NCBI GenBank assembly: GCA_964584495.1 | Contig: CAZPAH010000059.1 | Coordinates: 1 to 16,857, forward strand | DNA: 16,857 nt | Origin: CAZPAH01 sp964584495 | GTDB taxonomy: Bacteria > Krumholzibacteriota > Krumholzibacteriia > Krumholzibacteriales > Krumholzibacteriaceae | Reading direction: 5' to 3' | Shown: piece by piece, positions 7,701 to 14,530 of the stretch | How the letters are laid out: every line of letters begins with the position of its first letter | How positions within the stretch are numbered: position 1 is the stretch's first letter | Translations under genes and position numbers: made by a program | The notes under the pieces: generated by a model | What the model saw: the letters and a program-made list of their open reading frames with translations, nothing else | Database searches by the model: none | Told to the model about the DNA's origin: nothing

Positions 7701-9011
7701 ATGACCGGCAATAGGAGATACGGCATCATAGCGATTTTCGTGCTTATCGCGGGATCGATCGCCTGCTGTTCAGGCAAAGTTGAGGAAGCGGTCGATCGGC
7801 CCGAGATGAAACTGGAGGTCAATCTGCTGGAGAATCCTTCATTCGAAAAATGGAATGGATCCGTTCCCGAAGGATGGGAGATCAGGCATTTTTCCGGGGA
7901 TGGCAGCAACCGTAACAAGTTCGGAAAAAGCACCCATGAGAAGAAATCCGGGCGTTCGTCGTTCTATCTGCGTGGACTGTTCAACACCGATAAATGGATG
8001 GTTCTCACGCAGAAGCATCCGGTCAGCCCGGGGTACGACCTGCTGATATCGGCGGACATCAAGGTGGTCAATATACAGGATAATAAAGGCCAGTCCAAGG
8101 ACGCGAACATCTATATTATTTTCTACGACAGTAAAGGGAAGAGGCTAAACGACCGTTACTATGCCGATGATTGGACCCACCCCAGAACCGGCACGAGCGA
8201 CTGGAGGCGTGATGTGAAGAAGGTTGAGATTCCCGAAAAGGCCTATTCGGCGGAGTTCGGGCTGATCAACCGGATGACGGGATACGTTTACTTCGACAAC
8301 GTGATGATGAAAATAAAGGCCAAAGTCAAATGGAACGAGAAGGATACGAAATTTATTACCTTCCAATGGCTGGACGAAAGACCGTTTCCCGAGGGAGCCA
8401 TCGAGAAGGAAGCAGAGATGATCGAAGGATTCGCGGACCGAGTCGGAATAAAGAAAATCAAAGAGAAGATCAAATATAGGCTCTATCCCTCTCCCGAAAG
8501 ATTCATGCAGATCCTAGAGAGAAGCAGGTACCATCAGACTTCCAGCTGGTCGGGACGGGAAATTCACACGATAGAGCCGTTCGAGGACCACGAGATGATC
8601 CACCATATTCTCTACGACCTGGGATATCCGCCGGTCGGCCTCGCCAAGGGACTGGTATTTTCCCTGAGGTCGCAGTACAGGAATTGGGATATTCACTCCA
8701 AGGCCAAACAGTACCTGATCCAAAAAAAAATCCCCGCCCTGTACAAGACGATTCCCCAACAGCTTTTCCTAAATTCAAATGCCAACGTCACCGTACCGGC
8801 GTGGGGATCTTTCGTCACCTACTTGATAGACAGGTTCGGTATGGATAAATTCATCGAGTTTTACAAGTCCGTGGACAAGATCGACGAAGTCGGTCCCTTC
8901 AACGTGCATTTCAAGGATATCTACGGCGAGGAATTCCCCGATGCAGACCGCGAATGGCGTCTTTTCCTCATGCGCTATCAGGCTGATCCCAACGCCGACA
9001 CGATGCCCTGA
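7701..9011 (+). CDS. Lipoprotein with CBM-like domain and degenerate peptidase-MA domain
   Basis: A 436-residue exported lipoprotein. A basic N-terminus, a hydrophobic core (about 8-18) and SIACC (C22 or C23) form a lipoprotein signal, so it should be anchored in an envelope membrane. Residues about 40-205 look like a carbohydrate-binding jelly-roll, with the typical opening ENPSFEKWNGSVPEGW and a closing YVYFDNVMM. Residues about 215-430 resemble a peptidase-MA-like gluzincin: HEMIH (H297, E298, H301) is a complete HExxH motif, and the C-terminal pattern of a short helix, DIYGEEFPD and then EWRLFLM is usual for the group. The helix expected to give the third zinc ligand, normally a Glu-Gly pair, reads GLAKGLVF with K316 in the Glu position, so catalysis is doubtful. 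AGGAGG precedes the ATG. A run of nine A lies at 8722-8730. No substrate can be named. Confidence 0.72.
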   Translation: MTGNRRYGIIAIFVLIAGSIACCSGKVEEAVDRPEMKLEVNLLENPSFEKWNGSVPEGWEIRHFSGDGSNRNKFGKSTHEKKSGRSSFYLRGLFNTDKWMVLTQKHPVSPGYDLLISADIKVVNIQDNKGQSKDANIYIIFYDSKGKRLNDRYYADDWTHPRTGTSDWRRDVKKVEIPEKAYSAEFGLINRMTGYVYFDNVMMKIKAKVKWNEKDTKFITFQWLDERPFPEGAIEKEAEMIEGFADRVGIKKIKEKIKYRLYPSPERFMQILERSRYHQTSSWSGREIHTIEPFEDHEMIHHILYDLGYPPVGLAKGLVFSLRSQYRNWDIHSKAKQYLIQKKIPALYKTIPQQLFLNSNANVTVPAWGSFVTYLIDRFGMDKFIEFYKSVDKIDEVGPFNVHFKDIYGEEFPDADREWRLFLMRYQADPNADTMP

Positions 9012-9079
9012 CAGTTTCAAGACGGATCGATTCGCCGGCCTCCGGTACATTCCGGGCGGCAGTGTCCGGGAGGACAGAG

Positions 9080-9586
9080 ATGAAGGATTTATTTAAATTT
9101 TGCCCCCGGTGCGGCGGCGGGCTCTCCTTGTTCCGTGAGGGGGAGATGCCGAGAATGAGATGTCCCTCCTGCGGATTCATAGAATACCACAATCCGGCTC
9201 CCGCGGCGGGCATTCTGGTGCTCGACGGGGAGGAGAGGATCCTTCTGGTCAAGCGTAGGTTCGAGCCTTACAAGGGGGGGTGGACGATCCCCTCGGGGTA
9301 TGTAGAGTATGACGAGGATGTCCGCGAGACGGCGGTCAGGGAGCTGAAGGAGGAAACGGGCGTCGATGTGGAGATCGACGCGCTTCATGCAGTCGAGTCA
9401 GCTTTCGACGATCCCAGGGGGAACACCCTGCTGGTCGTATTCAGGGGACATATCGCCGACGGAAGTGTAAGAGCCGGAGACGACGCCGAGGAGGCCCGGT
9501 TCTTTCCCCTGGACCGACTTCCGGAAATCGCTTTCGAATGCCAGAGAAGGATTATCGGCAGGCTAAGGGAGAATCGACTCCCCTGA
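9080..9586 (+). CDS. NUDIX hydrolase with N-terminal zinc ribbon
   Basis: A 168-residue cytosolic hydrolase that cleaves nucleoside-diphosphate-linked compounds; the exact substrate is unknown. A zinc ribbon is formed by C8, C11, C28 and C31 (CPRC and CPSC). The NUDIX box is complete: G73, E79, then R87-E88, E91-E92 and G94, so it is predicted to be active with a divalent metal. It lacks the SQPWPFP signature of NudC-type NADH pyrophosphatases. The ATG at 9080 is chosen since GGGAGG (9068-9073) is 6 bases upstream; the in-frame GTG at 9062 lies before that site. It is 68 bases after the lipoprotein gene and may share its transcript. A two-part inverted repeat starts 13 bases past its stop. 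Confidence 0.9.
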   Translation: MKDLFKFCPRCGGGLSLFREGEMPRMRCPSCGFIEYHNPAPAAGILVLDGEERILLVKRRFEPYKGGWTIPSGYVEYDEDVRETAVRELKEETGVDVEIDALHAVESAFDDPRGNTLLVVFRGHIADGSVRAGDDAEEARFFPLDRLPEIAFECQRRIIGRLRENRLP

Positions 9587-9598
9587 TCCCGGCAGGCA

Positions 9599-9639
9599 CG
9601 GTTCGGCCGGAGCCGACAAGCCGGTATCTCCGGGAACCG
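9599..9639 (+). terminator. Interrupted inverted repeat after the NUDIX gene, possible terminator or attenuator
   Basis: CGGTTC (9599-9604) pairs with GAACCG (9634-9639), and inside it CCGGAG (9607-9612) pairs with CTCCGG (9628-9633). This gives a 12-base-pair stem with a GG bulge and a 15-base loop. ACCGG at 9636-9640 could instead pair with CCGGT at 9621-9625 or at 9648-9652, so alternative hairpins compete. Only a short T run (9664-9667) follows, some 25 bases later, so it is not a classical intrinsic terminator. Nothing else recognisable was found in the rest of the gap up to 9857. Confidence 0.4.
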
Positions 9640-9867
9640 GGCCTCCGCCGGTACGAGGCATACCTTTTCCAAGAAATACAGAGATAAGTGTCTAAACGAT
9701 TTATCGCTGGCAATTACTATTAGTACAAAGTATATTTCATGCAGTTCGTGGACCGATATCCCCCCCACCTGCCCAGAGTGTTACTATGAAAACCAGTGAA
9801 TCTTAGGGTTCGCGGGTAAATGCGACAGGACCTTTCGGAGCGTCTTGATCTATCGACGGGAGGTAAG

Positions 9868-12756
9868 GTGTTGATTAGAAAGGTAATAGAAACTGTTCTC
9901 TGTCTCTCGGTGGTGGCTATATTCGGGTGCGGGGACAAAGGAACAGAGCCCCGGCCGCCCGTTACCACCAATGAAATTAAGCTAGCAGCCGATGCATATA
10001 TAATCGAGGAGAGTGAGAGCTTTGCTCTTTCGCAGAGGATTGATTCGGTTTTCGTTTTTAATTATACCGGTGCAATTCCCGACCTTACGGTCGGCAGGGT
10101 GATCGTCGGGGAGGGACTCGGCGGCTACATCGGGCGTGTCACCTCAATCGACACGACCGCGGACCAGCTGACCGTACATACGACGGCAGCCTCCCTTGTT
10201 GAAGCGGTAGAAAAGGGTGGATTCGAAGAGACTGTGCAACTCGGCATCGAAGAGGTCGATCTCTCCGGTGGCGGTGGGAATGTTCCCCTTCCTGGGGAAA
10301 TCATCTATTTGGCGGAAGGGCTCGACAAAGCACCCGGCGGATTTTTACTTTCCGGCATGACAATTTTTTCCGGCCAAGTAGGCGGGGTCGATCTGGAGGT
10401 TTCCATCACCGATGGAGCCTTTTGCTTCGATCCCACTCTAAATATCGGCGGTGACATCGAAGTTTCCGAATTGGATGAATTTCGCGCTGTTGTGAGCGGA
10501 ACGATCTATTATGACTGCAATTACTCTGTGACCGTCTCGGGAGCTACCCAATATTCCGATGAGATCAAGATCTCGACCCTTCAGCAGACCCTCTGCCAGC
10601 ACATATCGAACCTGCCGGTCGTCGAGGTTGTGACACTCGATATCTTTGCCGGATTCGAGATAGATGCAGACGGAGAACAGGACCTGCTGACCGGGTTTGA
10701 AGGCGTTTATGATGTGGAATTCGGTGCTGTCTGCCGGGGAGGTGCATGGCAGCCGGTGCGGGAGAGGGGATCGCAGATCACTGGTGCTCCCGTAACATAC
10801 GATCAACCGGTCACCCTTTCGTTCAAAGGATATCTGAAAGCGGTGCTGACAATCGATATCTACTCCGAGGGAGTTTCTGTCTTCGAATGCGAGCCGTTCC
10901 TTTCCTATTCCGGTGAATTCGATGCTCCTCCCGCCTGGAGCTGGGAGCTGCGGGCGGGCCTGTCGGACGGGTCTGCCTCGACCGTCGATATTCTCGATCC
11001 TTCCGTGACCGGCGGCAATTTCAGCCCGGCCGACTGGGATACACTGCTTTCCACCGGATCGAGCGGAGAATCGCCGGTGGCGACGATTTCAAGTCCTGCC
11101 GACCTGGCTATTTTCCAACAGGATCAAGTGATCAATTTCACCGGAACGGCAGAGGATCCCCAGGAGGGTATGCTGAACGGAGCCAGTATAGTTTGGGTAT
11201 CGGATAAGGACGGACCGATCGGGACCGGTACGGCCGTTTATGCCGAAGGCCTTTCCATAAATATTCATAATATCACCATGACGGCGACCGACAGCGAGGG
11301 GTACGCGGGATCAGACAGAATCACGATCGATGTCCGCGCCACAAATTATCCGCCGGAAGCCTCGATCGATGCTCCTCTGAACGGTCAAAGGTTTCTTGCA
11401 AGGAAATCGATAATATTCGAAGGATCGGGAACCGATTACGAAGATGGAACGCTCCCGCCGGATTCGCTCGAATGGATATCCGACAGGGACGGTTATCTCG
11501 GCTCGGGGCCTGTTGTCTCTATAGCCGATCTTTCGATAGGAAACCACCTCGTGACGCTGACCGTAAAGGACAGCGATCAAAACGAGGATTCCGAAAGCGT
11601 GACCATTTATGTAGATCCCAATAACCCTCCCGCCGCATGGATAACCAGCCCGCCCGACAGCATGAATTTCTCGGTTGGAGAACAGATAACCTTCGGCGGT
11701 TCGGGGGAAGATCCCGAGGACGGTCAACTGGGTGGGGGGGCGTTGGCCTGGAGCTCCGATGTCTCGGGACTCATAGGCACCGGCACTTCTTTCTCAAGGA
11801 GCGATCTGCCGGTCAGCAGGCACGTAATCACCCTGAGGGTCACGGACAGCGACGATAATACCGTTTCGGCGGTGATTACGATATTTGTAAATCCGAAACC
11901 GGACCCGGGAGACATGACCATGATCGACGTGCCGGCGACGACTTCCTTTCCGATGGGTTGGGCGGGAGGGTATCCTGACTCGGAACCTGTTCACACCGTC
12001 TCGCTCGACTCGTTCCAGATCGGAAAGCACGAGATCAGTTTCGCCTTGTGGCTGGATGTCAAGGCGTGGGGACAGAGGAACGGCTATGTCTTCGCGCATC
12101 TGGGAGGACGGGGCTCCGACCCGACCATTTCGACGGCCCGGCACCCTGTTACCAAGATCAATTGGTACGATTGTCTGGCCTGGTGCAACGCCTACTCCGA
12201 GAGAGAGGGGCTGGCACCCTCATATTACATGCCGGGACAGGCCCACGTGCCGGCCAACGTATACCGTGATTCCTCAGAGGAGCTGGAATTCAGCTCGACC
12301 GATGTCGATTGGACGGCCGACGGGTTCAGGCTCCCCACCGAGGCCGAGTGGGAGTATGTGGCTAGGTATATCGATGGCACGAATTTCGACCGTGGGGATA
12401 TGCACAGCGGTAACGATATCAACGCCGATATAGATTATTTTGCCTGGTACTCGGTCAATTCGGAAGGATCGACCCATCCGGTTGGCGCTCTCAGCGGGAA
12501 CCGGCTCGGGGTCAAGGATATGAGCGGCAATGTTTGGGAATGGTGCTGGGACTGCTACGGAAGCGAGTACTACAACTGGAGCCCGACCAATAATCCGAAA
12601 GGCCCGGAAGGGATAAACCTCAGGGTTCTCCGGGGTGGGAGCTTCTATTACAGCAGCTTTTACTGTAGTACATCCAAACGCTATTTCATGGCCGCGGCCG
12701 ACTGGGTCTACCACTACCGCGGATTCAGGGTATGCAGGGGAGCGCCGTCTCCATAG
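9868..12756 (+). CDS. Large lipoprotein: three Ig-like repeats and an FGE/SUMF1-like C-terminus
   Basis: About 962 residues. A signal peptide ending VAIFGC gives a lipobox-like site, so it is probably displayed on the cell envelope. Residues about 25-395 are mostly beta-rich with no family I can name; the part around VGRVIVGEGLGGYIGRVTSI resembles modules seen in other bacterial surface proteins. Three tandem Ig/PKD-like repeats of 92-93 residues follow. The last ~280 residues are an FGE-sulfatase/SUMF1 domain with GFRLPTEAEWEY, GVKDMSGNVWEWCWD, VLRGGSF and YRGFRVCRG. Formylglycine-generating enzymes have SFxCxxxYC at the active site; here the first Cys is Y928 and only C933 remains, so a binding or structural role is more likely than catalysis. 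GGGAGG (9858-9863) is 4 bases before this GTG and 7 before the TTG at 9871; either may be used. The upstream ATG at 9820 lacks a ribosome site. Confidence 0.82.
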   Translation: MLIRKVIETVLCLSVVAIFGCGDKGTEPRPPVTTNEIKLAADAYIIEESESFALSQRIDSVFVFNYTGAIPDLTVGRVIVGEGLGGYIGRVTSIDTTADQLTVHTTAASLVEAVEKGGFEETVQLGIEEVDLSGGGGNVPLPGEIIYLAEGLDKAPGGFLLSGMTIFSGQVGGVDLEVSITDGAFCFDPTLNIGGDIEVSELDEFRAVVSGTIYYDCNYSVTVSGATQYSDEIKISTLQQTLCQHISNLPVVEVVTLDIFAGFEIDADGEQDLLTGFEGVYDVEFGAVCRGGAWQPVRERGSQITGAPVTYDQPVTLSFKGYLKAVLTIDIYSEGVSVFECEPFLSYSGEFDAPPAWSWELRAGLSDGSASTVDILDPSVTGGNFSPADWDTLLSTGSSGESPVATISSPADLAIFQQDQVINFTGTAEDPQEGMLNGASIVWVSDKDGPIGTGTAVYAEGLSINIHNITMTATDSEGYAGSDRITIDVRATNYPPEASIDAPLNGQRFLARKSIIFEGSGTDYEDGTLPPDSLEWISDRDGYLGSGPVVSIADLSIGNHLVTLTVKDSDQNEDSESVTIYVDPNNPPAAWITSPPDSMNFSVGEQITFGGSGEDPEDGQLGGGALAWSSDVSGLIGTGTSFSRSDLPVSRHVITLRVTDSDDNTVSAVITIFVNPKPDPGDMTMIDVPATTSFPMGWAGGYPDSEPVHTVSLDSFQIGKHEISFALWLDVKAWGQRNGYVFAHLGGRGSDPTISTARHPVTKINWYDCLAWCNAYSEREGLAPSYYMPGQAHVPANVYRDSSEELEFSSTDVDWTADGFRLPTEAEWEYVARYIDGTNFDRGDMHSGNDINADIDYFAWYSVNSEGSTHPVGALSGNRLGVKDMSGNVWEWCWDCYGSEYYNWSPTNNPKGPEGINLRVLRGGSFYYSSFYCSTSKRYFMAAADWVYHYRGFRVCRGAPSP
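11068..11898 (+). repeat. Three tandem Ig/PKD-like protein repeats (period 276-279 bases)
   Basis: Units begin near 11068, 11347 and 11623. Shared signposts are PPEASIDAP-like openings, G(T/S)G(T/E)DP(E/Q)(E/D)G, a W-x-SD-x-(D/S)G segment, G(T/S)G and a closing T(A/V)(T/K)DS(E/D) followed by ITI-V. The units are diverged rather than nearly identical, so they are old domain duplications and not recent DNA repeats. Confidence 0.75.
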
Positions 12757-12848
12757 AGGCGGGATGAGGTATTTATACGCCTGTGAGAAGTCGGGTTAAA
12801 TGCCCGGTAAAATAATCTCGATATCAGAAAGACAAGATCGGTGAATGA

Positions 12849-12864
12849 CGGCGCCGCCGCGCCG
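12849..12864. terminator. GC-rich palindrome between convergent genes
   Basis: CGGCGC (12849-12854) and GCGCCG (12859-12864) form a perfect 6-bp stem with a 4-base loop, just past the stop of the small MetS-like gene and within the convergent gap 12757-12872. No T tract follows on either strand, so if it terminates transcription it is not by the standard intrinsic design. The rest of this gap shows nothing recognisable. Confidence 0.25.
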
Positions 12865-12872
12865 GGCGGACG

Positions 12873-12989
12873 CTATTCTTTCCGTGATTTCTTCTTTTCC
12901 ACCCTCATTACGAAAATGAGAAATCCGGCGAATCCTCCCCAGACGAGGAGACAGACGGTCACCATCATCGCCACTGCGGCCCCGGTCAT
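12873..12989 (-). CDS. MetS-like single-helix small subunit of the NSS transporter
   Basis: A 38-residue protein, too short for ordinary gene calling. It begins MTGAAVAMMVTVC, continues as one hydrophobic helix (LLVWGGFAGFLIFVM) and ends in a basic tail, MRVEKKKSRKE, so one membrane segment with a cytoplasmic C-terminus is expected. A start of the type M-T-G-A followed by MM and a WGG in the helix matches the MetS small-subunit family, known from the MetPS Na+-dependent methionine/alanine importer of Corynebacterium glutamicum. Its ATG overlaps the transporter's stop in an ATGA, and AAGAAGGAG lies 8 bases upstream within the transporter gene. It probably stabilises or completes the transporter. 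The assignment rests on length, motif and position; a chance ORF is unlikely given the ribosome site. Confidence 0.75.
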   Translation of the reverse strand: MTGAAVAMMVTVCLLVWGGFAGFLIFVMRVEKKKSRKE

Positions 12990-14530
12990 AGAGGTTGCTC
13001 CTTCTTTATTTCGTCAGGCGGACCGAAATCCTCGCCCGGCCCGGGCGCGTTACCGAATAGCAGCCTGTTTATCGGCTTTTGGAGGAAGAGCATGGCTGCG
13101 ATGACGATACCCCACTGGAGAATGCATGTTCCGACGCTGAATTGACGAAACGGATGGTACCAGAGCTCGGGATCGAAGCTAGTGATCGCCCTGGCGAACC
13201 ACCATCCGATGAGGGCGGTGAATTCCGCCGGTATCAAGATCGTAACGGCCAGGTTGAAAAATCTGCCCAGATAGATATCGTTATCCGGAATGTCGACAAG
13301 TTCCATGCGGAACCTGTTCACCCCGTACCGTATAACCGTCAGCGCGAAAAGAAGCCCGCTCAGGATCAGTCCGAGGCTCCATACCCAGTCCTGGTTCTGG
13401 AAAAAGGAAGGACTGAGGGCCGATGGAAGCCCCAGAATAAAACAGCCCGATCCGATGATCAGTATCCCCTTTTTCCTGGAAAGTCCGAAATCCATCACGT
13501 TCCTCGTGCCGAGTTCGATCATCGATATGAGCGATGACAGCGCCGCGATGGAGAGGGCCAGGAAGAATACGAATAGAAAGATCCTTCCACCGGATATCTC
13601 CTCGAACAGTTTCGGTATCCAGATGAAGGTAAGACCGGTGCACAGGGGGCCGGTGTCCTGCACGACCGATACGGCCTGGGTGGTGGGAAGAACGGCGAAT
13701 ACGGTCGGTATCACGGCCAAAGCCGCAAGGAGGGAAGCCGAATTATTGCCGAGGCCGGCGAGAAAAGAGTTCGCCACTATATCCTCGTCATTTTTCATGT
13801 AGACCGCGTAGGTGAGAATGAGACCCCATCCCGCCCCGGTCGACCAGGCCGACTGGGTAAGCCCCTCGAGCCATATCCTGTAATTGAGAAGCTCGTGCCA
13901 CTTCGGCTGAAACAGGTAGTTCAGCCCCTCGTGGGCTCCCGGCAGCGAGACGGCCCTCGCAACGGCGATCACCAGAAGAACGAATAGGGATGGGAGGAGC
14001 AGCCTGTTCGCCTTCTCGATCCCGTTGATCACCCCTTTGTAGATTATATAAGAGCCGGCGGAAATTCCCGCGAAATGAAAGAGGACCGGCTGCCATCCGC
14101 TTCTGTTGAAGGACGACCAGAAGGCTGTGTTGTCGCTACCCCGCAATCCCCCGCCGGGCAGGATTGCGCCGAGACCGGTCATGTCGATCAGCGAGGCGAA
14201 TGCGTACCTGAAACACCATCCTGTCACGACACAGTAGTAGAATGTGATCGCCAGGGTGCACAGGCCCACGAATCCTCCCATCCACGTATAGCGGCGGTCG
14301 ATCGATCCAAAAGCGCCGATCGTCCCCATTCTCGTCTTCTTGCCCATGCCGAACTCGATCACCAGCAGGGGGATCGACCATAGAAAGAGAAAGATGAACC
14401 AGGGAACCAAGAAAGGAGCCCCGCCGTTCTGAGCGACCACCCTTGGAAACCTCCAGATGTTTCCGGTGCCCACGGCCATACCGAGGGCGGCCAGAAGGAG
14501 CGACCACCTCGATGTGAATTTCTCGCTCAT
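12986..14530 (-). CDS. Sodium-dependent NSS/SNF-family transporter, probably amino-acid uptake
   Basis: A 514-residue inner-membrane symporter of the neurotransmitter:sodium symporter family (LeuT fold). TM1 carries the unwound GTGNIWRFP segment (about 21-29) followed by AQNGGAPFLVPW and IPLLVIEFGMG, the classic opening of the family. About twelve hydrophobic segments can be traced to the C-terminal LQWGIVIAAMLFL. Amino acids are the usual bacterial substrates; the MetS-like partner next door suggests methionine, alanine or similar small neutral amino acids, which is inference. The ATG overlaps the stop of the HEAT-cyclophilin gene in an ATGA, with AAAGG 7 bases upstream, and the stop overlaps the small-subunit gene in the same way. 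Three genes are thus translationally coupled. Confidence 0.9.
   Translation of the reverse strand: MSEKFTSRWSLLLAALGMAVGTGNIWRFPRVVAQNGGAPFLVPWFIFLFLWSIPLLVIEFGMGKKTRMGTIGAFGSIDRRYTWMGGFVGLCTLAITFYYCVVTGWCFRYAFASLIDMTGLGAILPGGGLRGSDNTAFWSSFNRSGWQPVLFHFAGISAGSYIIYKGVINGIEKANRLLLPSLFVLLVIAVARAVSLPGAHEGLNYLFQPKWHELLNYRIWLEGLTQSAWSTGAGWGLILTYAVYMKNDEDIVANSFLAGLGNNSASLLAALAVIPTVFAVLPTTQAVSVVQDTGPLCTGLTFIWIPKLFEEISGGRIFLFVFFLALSIAALSSLISMIELGTRNVMDFGLSRKKGILIIGSGCFILGLPSALSPSFFQNQDWVWSLGLILSGLLFALTVIRYGVNRFRMELVDIPDNDIYLGRFFNLAVTILIPAEFTALIGWWFARAITSFDPELWYHPFRQFSVGTCILQWGIVIAAMLFLQKPINRLLFGNAPGPGEDFGPPDEIKKEQPL

Noticed and set aside
9811..9818. GGTTCGCG resembling a tRNA T-loop
   Set aside because: No acceptor stem, anticodon arm or matching partner can be drawn around it.
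12785..12812. Hairpin CGGG-TTAAATG-CCCG followed by GTAAAATAAT as a terminator for the lipoprotein gene
   Set aside because: The stem is only 4 bp and is not followed by a T tract on the relevant strand.
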